A DNA stretch of 61,494 nucleotides from the NCBI GenBank assembly GCA_023228425.1, contig JALOBE010000015.1, positions 1 through 61,494 on the forward strand. Reading direction: 5' to 3'. Source of the stretch: Syntrophales bacterium (GTDB taxonomy: Bacteria; Desulfobacterota; Syntrophia; Syntrophales; UBA2210). Position numbers and translations under genes: made by a program. Positions 24,557 through 33,696 of this stretch are shown in pieces. Position 1 is the first letter of the stretch. The number at the start of each line of letters is the position of its first letter. The notes under the pieces were generated by a model. That model searched no databases. It saw nothing but the letters and a program-made list of their open reading frames with translations, and was not told the DNA's origin.

Positions 24557-25489
24557 ATGGATATGAACAGTACTCTTCCTCCGGCTGTCACGCTGCAGGA
24601 GGTCGCCTTGAGGGACGGTCTTCAGAATGAACAAACGATACTGACCGTCGAACAGAAGGTATGGCTCGTCAACGCCCTTGCGGACTGCGGCTTGGCCAGG
24701 ATCGAGGTGTCATCCTTCGTGAATCCGAAGGTGGTTCCCCAGATGGCCGATGCTGAAGAGATATGGGAGCGGATGGACCGTGTCGAGGGAGTACTCTATT
24801 CCGCGCTGATTCTTGACGAAAACGGTCTCAACAGGGCTATTCGAAGCGCCGTTCCACATGTCGGGATCTGGGTGTCGGCAAGTGAGACCCACAGCAAGGA
24901 AAACAGCAACAAGACCATCGGCGAGTCTCTCAACCATGCCCTGGATTTGATCGAACGGGCAAAGGATGCCGGCATGTGCGTCAGGGCGGGTGTGATGTGT
25001 GCCTTCGGCTGCGCCTATGAAGGCGACGTGCCGGTGGATCGGGTGGCGGGTGTCGTCAGGAGCATGAAAGCGGCAGGCCCCGATGAAATAAGCCTTGCCG
25101 ATACAGCGGGAATGGCAAACCCCCTGCAGATCGACTCCACCGTCAGGACCGTGAACGACGGCATCGACGGTTTGCCCCTGTCGCTTCACCTCCATAACAC
25201 GAGAGGTCTCGGCATGGTCAATGTCTATGCCGCCATCCTTCGGGGAGTGACAATTTTTGATTCCTCCCTGGGCGGCATCGGGGGATGTCCCTTTATCAAG
25301 AACGCCTCCGGTAATATCGCAACGGAAGACATGACCCACATGCTCAAATCCATAGGTATCGAGACGGGAGTGGATCTGGAGAGGCTCGTGGCCGTCTCCC
25401 TTCGGTTCGAAGAGATGCTGGGGAAGAAACTGCCCGCCGCCATAACGAATCTCTACGGGACGACATCCTGGATGTCCCCTGTCAACTGA
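24557..25489 (+). CDS. mvaB: Hydroxymethylglutaryl-CoA lyase
   Basis: A 310-residue TIM-barrel lyase of the DRE-TIM/HMGL family splitting HMG-CoA to acetoacetate and acetyl-CoA, used in leucine or ketone-body catabolism. Catalytic Arg-Asp are in EVALRDGLQNE, metal-binding histidines in SLHLHNTRG, and the catalytic Cys loop in GGIGGCPFIKNASGNIATED. Length is normal. The ribosome site GGAGAG is 6 nt upstream. Leucine-pathway partners (isovaleryl-CoA dehydrogenase, methylcrotonyl-CoA carboxylase) are not adjacent. Confidence 0.95.
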   Translation: MDMNSTLPPAVTLQEVALRDGLQNEQTILTVEQKVWLVNALADCGLARIEVSSFVNPKVVPQMADAEEIWERMDRVEGVLYSALILDENGLNRAIRSAVPHVGIWVSASETHSKENSNKTIGESLNHALDLIERAKDAGMCVRAGVMCAFGCAYEGDVPVDRVAGVVRSMKAAGPDEISLADTAGMANPLQIDSTVRTVNDGIDGLPLSLHLHNTRGLGMVNVYAAILRGVTIFDSSLGGIGGCPFIKNASGNIATEDMTHMLKSIGIETGVDLERLVAVSLRFEEMLGKKLPAAITNLYGTTSWMSPVN

Positions 25490-25567
25490 TTCTTCGGAGC
25501 GGACTCCGCCCCCTGGGGTTCCGGTTCATTCTGTCCGGGGACAGGAAAGCGTGACACCGTGGGGAAA

Positions 25568-26224
25568 CTATTTTTCAAGGGATGTAAGGCCTTCCCTGAT
25601 AGCGTACTTCACCAGTTCAGATATACTGTGAATATTTAATTTTTCCATGATGTTGCGCCGGTGCGTCTCCACGGTTTTGACGCTTACGCCGAGATGGAAG
25701 GCTATTTCCTTTGTGGACATCCCTTCGGCGAGTACCTGGAGGACTTCCCGTTCCCGTTGGGTAAGGTTCGTGAATACGGAACCCTCGGATTGGGGAGCTT
25801 TCCCGATGTAGCGGCTGACGACGATTCCCGCGATTCTGGGACTTAAATAGATCTGGTCGGATGCCACCGACCGGATCGCCCGAACCAGTTCTTCGAAGGC
25901 GCAATCCTTCAGCAGGTATCCCGCGGCGCCTGCCTCAAGCATGCCTGAAACGAACCGCCGGTCCGAATACATGGACAGGGCGATTACCTTTGTCCGGCGG
26001 TTCAGGCGCACGATCTGACGAGTCGCGTCGATTCCGTTCATGTCCGGCATGGCGATGTCCATGATGACGATATCGGGGGATAGCTCTTCCGCCAGATGCG
26101 CGGCTGTCCGGCCGTCTTCGGCCTCGGCGATCACTTCCATCCCTGATTCACTGTCGATGAGAGTTCGTAATCCGTCCCTTACAATTTTATGGTCATCTGC
26201 AATCAGTATTCGAAGGTTTCCCAT
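25568..26224 (-). CDS. NarL/FixJ-family response regulator
   Basis: A 218-residue two-component regulator. The receiver has acidic residues D10-D11, phospho-acceptor D56 (DIVIMDIAMPD) and the conserved Lys in YLLKD; the C-terminal LuxR HTH runs LTQREREVLQVLAEGMSTKE then IAFHLGVSVKTVETHRRNIM. ATG 26224 is chosen from homology and a GGAGGAG site 4-5 nt upstream; the frame continues open far upstream but that part overlaps the sirtuin gene. No kinase is adjacent, so it is an orphan. It faces away from the sirtuin gene with a 208-bp gap. Confidence 0.93.
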   Translation of the reverse strand: MGNLRILIADDHKIVRDGLRTLIDSESGMEVIAEAEDGRTAAHLAEELSPDIVIMDIAMPDMNGIDATRQIVRLNRRTKVIALSMYSDRRFVSGMLEAGAAGYLLKDCAFEELVRAIRSVASDQIYLSPRIAGIVVSRYIGKAPQSEGSVFTNLTQREREVLQVLAEGMSTKEIAFHLGVSVKTVETHRRNIMEKLNIHSISELVKYAIREGLTSLEK

Positions 26225-26432
26225 GGCTCCTCCATGCGAGTTGGGGATTATGAAGTTGCTGTCGCCGTCAATCCCGATTCCTGTTGCTCCGGGCTTGTGC
26301 CCGGAAACCCGTCGACGACAGACTCTACCCCGATATGACGTAAATAGCAAGGAACGCAAATACCCGTCGACTTGCCCTGGTGATTCATGCGTGATACATA
26401 AGGCACTGCATACAGGGAAGGGAGGGGAAAAA

Positions 26433-27224
26433 ATGACAGGAAGTGAAGAGGAACTGGAATCCAGGATAGTCATGATAGCGGAGGAGATTCTCCGCTCTGA
26501 ACGCATCGTGGCCTTCACCGGTGCCGGGATAAGTACCGAATCAGGCATTCCGGATTTCAGGAGCCCGGGCGGAATCTGGACCCGGTTCGATCCCGAAGAT
26601 TTCACCATACAGCGATTTCTTTCCAGCGAGACGTCCCGTAAAAAGCAGTGGAAGGTTCTCCTGGAGGGCGGGCTCTTCGGAGTGGTTGAGCCCAACCCCG
26701 CCCACCTGGCTCTCGCCCGGCTTGAAGCCTTCGGTAAACTTGACTGCATCATTACCCAGAACATTGACAATCTCCACCAGCTGGCGGGTAATCGCCCCGA
26801 TCGGGTTCTTGAGCTGCACGGTTCCCTCAGGCAGGTTCGTTGCCTGGACTGCGGCCGTCGTTTCGAGACGGAACGGATCCTTCAGCGGCTCAGGGCGGGC
26901 GTCGAAATCCCGGACTGTGAGGTCTGCTTTGGAATCCTCAAGCCCGACGCGGTTTTTTTTGGAGAATCCCTTCCCTGGGATACCATGACCGCGGCTATCG
27001 ATCATTCAAGAAACTGCGATCTCTTCATCGTCATAGGATCGTCGCTGGTAGTGGCGCCGGCGTCCCACATGCCCGTCCATGCTCTCGATTCGGGGGCCAG
27101 GCTCATCATCATAAACGTCGGGGATACCTCCTGTGATTCACGGGCCCACATACGCATCAACGGGATGGCGGGTTCCGTCATGTCCCGAATTCTTGAAAGG
27201 GTTTCCCGGCGACTGTGTGTCTGA
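26433..27224 (+). CDS. Sir2-family NAD-dependent protein deacylase
   Basis: A 263-residue sirtuin. NAD-binding motifs GAGISTESGIPDFRSPGGIW and TQNIDNLHQLAG, the catalytic His in ELHGSL, the zinc cysteines CLDC and C-E-V-C, and the GSSLVVAPA segment are all present. The Tyr/Arg pair of SIRT5-type desuccinylases is not evident, favouring deacetylase or general deacylase activity. Targets in acyl-CoA-rich anaerobes include CoA ligases; the window has several candidates, which is inference. GGAGGGG precedes the ATG by 5-6 nt. It overlaps the next gene by 10 nt. Confidence 0.95.
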   Translation: MTGSEEELESRIVMIAEEILRSERIVAFTGAGISTESGIPDFRSPGGIWTRFDPEDFTIQRFLSSETSRKKQWKVLLEGGLFGVVEPNPAHLALARLEAFGKLDCIITQNIDNLHQLAGNRPDRVLELHGSLRQVRCLDCGRRFETERILQRLRAGVEIPDCEVCFGILKPDAVFFGESLPWDTMTAAIDHSRNCDLFIVIGSSLVVAPASHMPVHALDSGARLIIINVGDTSCDSRAHIRINGMAGSVMSRILERVSRRLCV

Positions 27225-28006
27225 TTATCTTCGCGTATCGCCTTCACAGTGAATACCCCCTCATCATCGCCGCCAATCGCGATGAATTCTACGATCGTCC
27301 CACGGCGGCGGCCTCGTTCTGGAAAGACGCGCCGGAGGTTCTCGGCGGCAGGGATCTCAGGGGAGGCGGAACCTGGATGGGGATAGAGCGTGGAGGACGT
27401 CTGGCGGCGCTGACAAACTACCGCGATCCCCGGTTCATGAAAGACGGGGCGCCTTCACGGGGGATGCTGGTCAGTTCCTTCCTGACGGGCGGGGATGAGC
27501 CGGTTTCTTTCCTGCGCCGCGTGAATGAAACAGCTGAAGACTACAGTGGATTCACCCTGCTCCTGGGGAGTCCCGAAAGCCTCTGGTGGTACTCCAACGC
27601 CGGCGGCGGCATAACCTCCGTCAAACCGGGAATCCACGGTCTGAGCAATCATCTCATGGACACACCCTGGCCCAAGGTTGAACGGGGGAAACAGCTCCTG
27701 AAGGAACTCCTCTCCGGAGAAGGCAGCCCGTCACCCGAGGGTATTCTGGACATTCTGGAGGATTCCCACCACCCGCCGGATCACCTGCTGCCCGATACGG
27801 GGGTGGGTATCGAATGGGAACGAATGCTCTCACCGCTCTTCATCACCAGTTCCTCCTATGGTACCTTTTCGTCCACGGTCCTGCTCGTGAACAAGAAGCG
27901 GGAGGTTCTCTTCGTGGAAAAGGACCAGCGTCCGGGGCCTTCACAGGGAACCGTCGCGCGGTTCGAGTTCCCTCTCGGTGGGGGAAGCAACGAAAGGCAG
28001 TCATAG
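27215..28006 (+). CDS. NRDE-family (TANGO2-like) protein
   Basis: A 263-residue protein beginning Met-Cys2-Leu-Ile with the NRDE motif IIAANRDEFYDRP and GGRDLRGGGTWMGI, as in the TANGO2/NRDE family, which resembles N-terminal nucleophile hydrolases with Cys2 as candidate nucleophile. Function is poorly defined (haem trafficking has been proposed for eukaryotic members). The start is GTG inside the end of the sirtuin gene, so the two are translationally coupled. Its stop codon overlaps the start of a truncated Nudix gene. Confidence 0.9.
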   Translation: MCLIIFAYRLHSEYPLIIAANRDEFYDRPTAAASFWKDAPEVLGGRDLRGGGTWMGIERGGRLAALTNYRDPRFMKDGAPSRGMLVSSFLTGGDEPVSFLRRVNETAEDYSGFTLLLGSPESLWWYSNAGGGITSVKPGIHGLSNHLMDTPWPKVERGKQLLKELLSGEGSPSPEGILDILEDSHHPPDHLLPDTGVGIEWERMLSPLFITSSSYGTFSSTVLLVNKKREVLFVEKDQRPGPSQGTVARFEFPLGGGSNERQS

Positions 28007-28175
28007 TGGCTGAACGGGAATATCCCGGGGCCCCACGCCTGGGCGCGGGTGCTCTGGTCATGAAAGGAAAGACCGTTCTGCTGGTAAAGCGGGGAACTTC
28101 CGGAACTGCCGGTTTCTTCGGAGACGAAGAAGCTTCTCGAACGGTTCTCTTTCGGCTTCTCCTGAAAACGGCCTC
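28006..28175 (+). pseudogene. Truncated Nudix hydrolase, N-terminal remnant
   Basis: From GTG 28006 the frame reads VAEREYPGAPRLGAGALVMK and VLLVKRGTSG, the first beta-strands of a Nudix hydrolase (compare LLVKRG...GLWGLPGG), then loses similarity before the Nudix box and runs into the ACT-domain gene on the other strand. The first part is in perfect operon spacing after the NRDE gene. The rest was probably deleted. Confidence 0.65.
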
Positions 28176-28607
28176 TTACAGCCGATACACTTTCTCTCCC
28201 GGCAGGATGGTGAACCCCCTCTGCTGAAGAATCTCGATAGCCTCATCGGTTCGGTCAAACCGGAAAATGATGATGGCGTTCTCGCCGCTCCGTTCGACAA
28301 AGGCATAGGTGTATTCAACGTTGACGTCCTTTTCCGAAAGGGCCTTCATGATGCTGTGAAACCCGCCGGGGCGGTCGGGAACTTCAACGGCTACAACGGC
28401 GGTCCGGCGAACCGTGAGGCCCTCCTCCTGCAGCGCCTTTTCGGCGGCTTCCGTGTCGTTTACAATGAGCCTCACAATTCCGAAATCCGATGTATCCGCG
28501 AGAGAAAGAGCCCTGATGTTGATCCCGGCATCGCCGAGTACCCTGGTTACGCCTTCCAGACCGCCAGGTCTGTTTTCAAGAAAGATCGATATCTGATCGA
28601 CCGTCAT
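28176..28607 (-). CDS. Tandem ACT-domain protein
   Basis: A 143-residue protein made of two ACT domains (about 1-68 and 70-143). Each starts with a ligand-binding segment (ISIFLENRPGGLEGVTRVLG and VAVEVPDRPGGFHSIMKALS). ACT domains bind amino acids; this two-domain type is regularly found beside phenylacetate-CoA ligase genes in anaerobes, where it may sense aromatic amino acids or aryl acids. It lies 20 nt downstream of paaK on the same strand, so one transcript is likely. Confidence 0.9.
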   Translation of the reverse strand: MTVDQISIFLENRPGGLEGVTRVLGDAGINIRALSLADTSDFGIVRLIVNDTEAAEKALQEEGLTVRRTAVVAVEVPDRPGGFHSIMKALSEKDVNVEYTYAFVERSGENAIIIFRFDRTDEAIEILQQRGFTILPGEKVYRL

Positions 28608-28627
28608 GTCCCGCCCTCCTTTCTAGC

Positions 28628-29929
28628 TCAGATGTTCCGTTTGTCGACGACGCGATCGGCCTTGCCCTCGAAACGTTGAAGACTTTTGGGTTCAACCAGT
28701 TTTATGGCCGCCGTCACTCCGAGGTAATCCTTGATATCTTTCGCGATGCGCCGTTCTATTTTCTGGAGGGAACGGACTTCGTCCGAAAATATGTGCTCGC
28801 CCACTTCAACCCGAATTTGCAGAGTATCCAGTGTTCCCTCGCGATCGACCGTCAATTCGTAATGGGGTTCAAGCCCCTCGATTCCCAGGAGGATGCTTTC
28901 TATCTGTGACGGGAAGACATTGATTCCCCTGATGATAAGCATATCGTCGCTTCGTCCCGATACGCGCGCCATCCTGGTAAGCGTCCGCCCGCACCGACAG
29001 GGTTCCTTCATGAGGCGGGAAAGGTCTCTCGTGCGGTACCGGATCAGAGGGAACGCCTCCTTGGTGAGGGACGTAAAGACCAGTTCGCCGATTTCCCCGT
29101 TTTTCACGAGTTCTCCCGTAGCGGGGTCGATGGCCTCGACGATGAAGTGATCTTCAAACACATGAAGTCCGTGCTTGCCTTCGATGCATTCCATGGAAAC
29201 GCCCGGGCCGATTACTTCAGACAGACCGTAAATGTCCAGGGCGTTGATACCCAGACGTTCCTCGATTTCGTCGCGCATCTGCTCGCTCCAGGGCTCGGCT
29301 CCGAGAATGCCCACCCTGAGCCTCAGGGACTTCATGTCGAGGCCCATTTCCTGCCCTTGCCCGGCAAGAAAAAGGGCGTATGAAGGGGTGCAGCAGATGG
29401 CCGTGGGAGCGAAATCCTGGAGAATCATGAGCTGTTTTTTCGTGCTGCCCCCGGACATGGGGATAACACTGGCTCCCAGCAATTCGGCCCCGTAATGAGC
29501 CCCCAGGCCTCCCGTGAAGAGTCCGTACCCGTATGCGTTGTGAATAATGTCGTTCTTCGTGAGACCAGCGGCGACGAAGGAACGCGCCATGAGCGCTGAC
29601 CAGGTATTGATATCCCGCTTCGTATAGCCCACGACGGTGGGCTTTCCCGTCGTGCCCGATGACGCGTGAAGCCGTATGACGTTACTCATGGGTACCGCGA
29701 AGAGCCCGAAGGGGTAGTTGTCTTTCAGGTCCTGCTTGGTGGTGAAAGGTAATCTTCTGATATCATCAAGGGTCCGGATGTCGTCGGGTGTGATGCCGGC
29801 CTCGTCGAAAGCGGTACGATAGAACCCGACGGTGTGATAAACTCGCTCCACCACCTGTCGAAGGCGCTTCAACTGAAGCGCGTCGAGGGCTTCCCGGGGC
29901 AGTGTTTCGAACTCTTCGTCGAAAATCAT
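28628..29929 (-). CDS. paaK: Phenylacetate-CoA ligase
   Basis: A 433-residue adenylate-forming enzyme converting phenylacetate (or a related aryl acid) to its CoA thioester with ATP. Motifs: the P-loop LHASSGTTGKPTVVGYT, the YGLSEVIGPG adenine motif, YRTRDLS, and the C-terminal ARVSGRSDDMLIIRGINVFP hinge. Anaerobes use this in aromatic amino-acid breakdown, often with an indolepyruvate/2-ketoacid:ferredoxin oxidoreductase, which is absent here. It is paired with the ACT-domain gene. Confidence 0.93.
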   Translation of the reverse strand: MIFDEEFETLPREALDALQLKRLRQVVERVYHTVGFYRTAFDEAGITPDDIRTLDDIRRLPFTTKQDLKDNYPFGLFAVPMSNVIRLHASSGTTGKPTVVGYTKRDINTWSALMARSFVAAGLTKNDIIHNAYGYGLFTGGLGAHYGAELLGASVIPMSGGSTKKQLMILQDFAPTAICCTPSYALFLAGQGQEMGLDMKSLRLRVGILGAEPWSEQMRDEIEERLGINALDIYGLSEVIGPGVSMECIEGKHGLHVFEDHFIVEAIDPATGELVKNGEIGELVFTSLTKEAFPLIRYRTRDLSRLMKEPCRCGRTLTRMARVSGRSDDMLIIRGINVFPSQIESILLGIEGLEPHYELTVDREGTLDTLQIRVEVGEHIFSDEVRSLQKIERRIAKDIKDYLGVTAAIKLVEPKSLQRFEGKADRVVDKRNI

Positions 29930-30199
29930 AAAGCGGTCTCCTTTTTCGATATATGCTCACCGAGAGATGCAGGCAGGATGCGGTATCACGCCTGTCGGCG
30001 GGATACTCCTGTTTCACCGTGAGCCATGGTTACAGCTATCAGACTACGGAGGAAAAAACAAGTTCAGAGGTGAAGCTGGGGAGGGGTTCCCGAGGGGTTT
30101 CTTCCCTCGCAAGGAGCCTTTTATTTTCATATTTCGGGATTTTATGATAGAAAAAACGCAGCAGAGAGAAACACAGCGACAGCATCAAGGAGGCTTCGT

Positions 30200-30943
30200 A
30201 TGAAAGTGTACTACAGCGACGCATTTATCCCCAGCTACTGTAGCGATCCGGCCGCTTCACTGGGCCGCATGGAGTCGATAGTCAGGGCACTGCGCGGCAA
30301 CGTCAGCTTTCTGGACGTCATTCCGGCCGACATCGAGGATATCGCCGCCTGTCACACGGACCGTCATATTGCACAGGTGCGCAGCCAGGGGCTTTACGAC
30401 ATCGCTTCCCTGGCGGCAGGCGGTGCCATCCAGGCGGCCTTTACGGGCCTTGAAGAACCGTCCTTCGCGCTGGTCAGACCTCCCGGTCACCATGCCTCCG
30501 CCGACAGTTCCTGGGGATTCTGCTATTTCAACAATATCGCCATCGCCATAAGCAAACTCCGGGAACAGAAAAAAATCGGGAAAGCCTTCATCCTGGATTT
30601 CGACCTTCATTTTGGTGACGGTACCATGAACATCCTCGGTAACAGCGGCTACGTCGATATCCTGAACCCCTCGGATGCCGATCCGGCACGATATCTCCTC
30701 GAGCTTGAGGAAGCCATGCCGGATGACGCCGACATGATTGCCGTGTCAGCGGGGTTTGACAACCACCGCGAAGACTGGGGAGGGCTGCTCTCGACTGACG
30801 ATTACCGGGAGCTCGGCCGCATCGTGCGACGGGCGAGTGAGCGATCCGGCGGCGGATGCTTCGGAGTTCTTGAAGGAGGCTACAACCACGGCGTACTCGG
30901 TCAGAGCGTAATGGCCTTTCTGGAAGGCATGCGGGGAGACTGA
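30200..30943 (+). CDS. Histone deacetylase-family (class II-like) zinc amidohydrolase
   Basis: A 247-residue member of the arginase/deacetylase fold, short compared with the usual 300-370. The motifs are intact: LVRPPGHHAS (catalytic His pair), zinc-ligand DFDLHFGDGT, SAGFDNHRED and the LEGGYN tyrosine. Bacterial members act on acetylpolyamines or acetylated proteins. A ribosome site AAGGAGG precedes the ATG by about 6 nt. With the sirtuin at 26433 the window carries two unrelated deacetylase types within 4 kb. Confidence 0.92.
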   Translation: MKVYYSDAFIPSYCSDPAASLGRMESIVRALRGNVSFLDVIPADIEDIAACHTDRHIAQVRSQGLYDIASLAAGGAIQAAFTGLEEPSFALVRPPGHHASADSSWGFCYFNNIAIAISKLREQKKIGKAFILDFDLHFGDGTMNILGNSGYVDILNPSDADPARYLLELEEAMPDDADMIAVSAGFDNHREDWGGLLSTDDYRELGRIVRRASERSGGGCFGVLEGGYNHGVLGQSVMAFLEGMRGD

Positions 30944-31051
30944 AGGCGGGTCCACGATGGGAGGCACGGCTTCAGACGACCTGTTCCTGAAGCTCTCTCA
31001 CCCTCCATTGCTTCCCCGGACCGTGCGGCAGGGCGCTCCACAGGACAGGTC

Positions 31052-31395
31052 GAGACCCTTTGATTTTGTCATCTCGACCGTCCCTTTCATCATTGAGACT
31101 GTCCTCTCGCCGTTTCGACCGTCTTCACCGTCATTTCGACCGTTTCCCCCGTCATTTCGACCATCTTCACCGTCATTCCGACCGTTTCCCCCGTCATTTC
31201 GACCGGAGGGAGAAATCTTTCACGGTGATGATGGAAAAGCGAGATTTCTCGTCGCTTCGCTCCTCGAAATGACGGGATATGGGTGCTCCTCGAAATAACG
31301 GAATATGGCCGCTCCTCAAAATGACGGGATGTGGGTGCTCCTCGAAATGACGGACCTTAGGCGCTCTTCCAAATGACGGGATGTGGCCGCTCCGG
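31052..31395. repeat. CATTTCGA repeat array C3
   Basis: It starts GAGACCCTTTGATTTTGTCA and contains seven or so short units CGTCATTTCGACCGT(T/C)TTC in a row (31125-31205), then the GAGAAATC...TTTCTCGTCGCTTCGCTCC hairpin and several CTCGAAATGACGG units. The reading frame through it gives a Phe-Arg-Pro-Ser repeat that I regard as non-genic. It fills the gap between the HDAC-like gene and mnmE. Confidence 0.85.
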
Positions 31396-31416
31396 CTTCG
31401 TAAGGGGCAGTCGCCT

Positions 31417-32796
31417 CTACTTGCCGATGCAGAACCTGCTGAATATGATGTCCAGCACCTCATCGCCGGCACCTTCGCCAGTGATGAGCGACAGGGTCCG
31501 AAGCGACTCCCTTACGTCAAAGGCTATCAATTCGGGTGACCTGTTTTCCTGAAGACCCTGTTTTGACTGATGGACGAGGGAGAGGACTTTCTCGAGGGCC
31601 TCTTTGTGACGCAGGTTCGTGAGAACCACGTCGGTACCATCGATATCTGCCGCGGTTTCCGGCATGGTCAGGATCCTCTCTTTCAGGGCATCGATGCCCC
31701 GGTTCTCTTTGGCCGAGATGAAAATGAAATCATGCCCCGGAACAAGGGCCTCCATTTCTTCCCGGGTGTGGCGCTGGGGAAGATCACTCTTGTTGACGGC
31801 GATCAACAGACCGCCGCCGATGGTTTCTTCGATGATCCTCCGATCATCGTCAAGCAGGTCAGCGCTTCCATCAATGACGACGATAACGATATCGGCCTCC
31901 GCGGCCCGCCGCCGGGCCAGGGAAACGCCCTGCCGCTCCACGTCATGATCCGATTCACGGATTCCCGCCGTGTCGACGCACCGAACGGGCAGGTCACCAA
32001 TCATGATATCCACTTCTATCAGGTCCCGGGTGGTCCCCGGCTCTGAAGTCACGATGGCCTTGGGTTTTCCGGCCAGGCAATTGAGCAGGCTCGATTTCCC
32101 CACGTTGGGCCTGCCCGCGATAACCACCGTCATACCCCGGCTATAGAGTTTCCCCCGGGCGTAGGTGGCCAGTAGCTTCTCCAGGGACCAAGCGGTCTTC
32201 TCCAGATGTTCCACGCAGTTTCCAGGGGAAGGGAGTTCTATGTCTTCTTCGGTAAAATCGATTGACGTTTCCAGCAGGACCAGCACGTCGAGGAGCGATG
32301 AACGGATGGAGGCGACAGCTTCCGACAGGACCCCTTTCATGGTGTAGAGAGCGTGTTTGAGCCCCCGGTCAGTCCTGGTGGTGATGAGTTCGGCAACCGC
32401 TTCAGCCTGGGCGAGATCGATGCGGTTATTCAGAAAAGCCCGTTTCGTGAATTCTCCCGGTTCCGCGATGCGGACCCCCAATTTCAGAACCGATTCGAGT
32501 ACCGTTCCGAGAATCAGCGGATTTCCGTGGCAGCTTATTTCCAGTACGTCCTCGCCGGTGTAGGAGTGAGGTCCGCGCATGAGCACCACCATCACTTCGT
32601 CGATGACGGTCTGTGTATCGGGGTTGACGATGTCACCGTGATAGAGGCGGTGGCTCTCAAAGGACAGGATGTCTTTCCGGGGACGGAAGATGTTCCGGCC
32701 TATATCTTCGGCACCGTCACCACTCACCCGCAGGACACCGATGCCTCCGACACCCGCCGGTGTGGCGATTGCAGCTATCGTATCTTCCCGCGCCAT
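31417..32796 (-). CDS. mnmE: tRNA modification GTPase MnmE (TrmE)
   Basis: A 459-residue enzyme that with MnmG makes 5-(carboxymethyl)aminomethyluridine at the wobble position of certain tRNAs. It has an N-terminal folate-binding domain, a central helical domain, and an inserted GTPase: G1 GRPNVGKSSLLN, G3 DTAG, G4 NKSD. The C terminus is the essential FCIGK with the catalytic Cys. It is the last gene of the rpmH-rnpA-yidD-yidC-jag-mnmE block; mnmG does not follow. Confidence 0.97.
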   Translation of the reverse strand: MAREDTIAAIATPAGVGGIGVLRVSGDGAEDIGRNIFRPRKDILSFESHRLYHGDIVNPDTQTVIDEVMVVLMRGPHSYTGEDVLEISCHGNPLILGTVLESVLKLGVRIAEPGEFTKRAFLNNRIDLAQAEAVAELITTRTDRGLKHALYTMKGVLSEAVASIRSSLLDVLVLLETSIDFTEEDIELPSPGNCVEHLEKTAWSLEKLLATYARGKLYSRGMTVVIAGRPNVGKSSLLNCLAGKPKAIVTSEPGTTRDLIEVDIMIGDLPVRCVDTAGIRESDHDVERQGVSLARRRAAEADIVIVVIDGSADLLDDDRRIIEETIGGGLLIAVNKSDLPQRHTREEMEALVPGHDFIFISAKENRGIDALKERILTMPETAADIDGTDVVLTNLRHKEALEKVLSLVHQSKQGLQENRSPELIAFDVRESLRTLSLITGEGAGDEVLDIIFSRFCIGK

Positions 32797-32848
32797 TGTG
32801 GGTCATTTCCCGTCACGCTTCAGCGCCGCCGTAGTGGAGCCCGGATGA

Positions 32849-33586
32849 TCAGTTTTTTTTACCGGGAACTATGACGATCTTTCTGAAATCGCCATCACCG
32901 CGGCTTCTGGTAGACAGTTCACGGTCGTCCTTGAGGGCAAGATGGACAATGCGTCTGTCATGCGCGTTCATGGGACTCACCGTAACCGGCTTCCTGGTCC
33001 GCTTTGCCTTCTCCCCCAGTTTAAGGGCCAGGGCAACCAGTGATGACTCGCGTTTTTCCCTGTAATTTTCGGTGTCCAGAATGATCCGTTTCCTGCCGCT
33101 TCCGTTTTTGTTCAATGCTTTGTTGATGAGATACTGCAGCGCATCGAGGGTCTGCCCGCTCTTCCCGATAAGGATGCCGCTTCCATCACCCTGAATGTTC
33201 AGAACAATACAATCATCCTCTTCTTCGACGGTGACGGGAAAATCAAAACCCATGCGGAGGAGGATGCCCTCGATCAGAATTCGTGCCTCTTCGACGGTGT
33301 CGCCTTCCGTTCTGTGGTCCGGGGCGGTGGTGGTCATTCCCGTTTCGGTCGGCGGGCTCTCCGCCGCCGGGAACGCTTCCGACAGAGAGCTTTCGAAGTC
33401 CATGTCCAAAGACAGCGCCCGGGCTCTGATACGGGCCTTTTTTGTTCCCACAAGACCGAGAAACCCCGTTGATCCCTCTGAAATAATCTCGATATTCAGT
33501 TTTTCTCTTGCAAGCTGCAACTCCCGGCAGGCTTTTTCAATGGCTTCATCAATCGTTTTTGCCTCGAATTCATGAGACCTGTTCAT
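32849..33586 (-). CDS. jag: Jag/KhpB-type KH-R3H RNA-binding protein
   Basis: A 245-residue protein with a Jag-N domain (about 1-55: FEAKTIDEAIEKACRELQLA), an acidic Thr/Pro linker (65-100), a KH domain (GILIGKSGQTLDALQYLINK) and a C-terminal R3H domain (MNAHDRRIVHLALKDDRELSTRS cut short here; it includes the R-x-x-x-H motif). KhpB-type proteins bind many RNAs. ATG 33586 with GAGG upstream is chosen over the earlier GTG at 33634 because Jag-N starts there. It lies between yidC and mnmE as in many bacteria. Confidence 0.94.
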   Translation of the reverse strand: MNRSHEFEAKTIDEAIEKACRELQLAREKLNIEIISEGSTGFLGLVGTKKARIRARALSLDMDFESSLSEAFPAAESPPTETGMTTTAPDHRTEGDTVEEARILIEGILLRMGFDFPVTVEEEDDCIVLNIQGDGSGILIGKSGQTLDALQYLINKALNKNGSGRKRIILDTENYREKRESSLVALALKLGEKAKRTRKPVTVSPMNAHDRRIVHLALKDDRELSTRSRGDGDFRKIVIVPGKKN

Positions 33587-33696
33587 GGTTACTACCTCAT
33601 TCATGTCGGAGAGTTTCACGTCCGGCACACTCACGGTTATGCTGATATCGCATCCCGAGGTCCGCGAAGAAATGCCGGAATTCCTCGCGGGATGTT

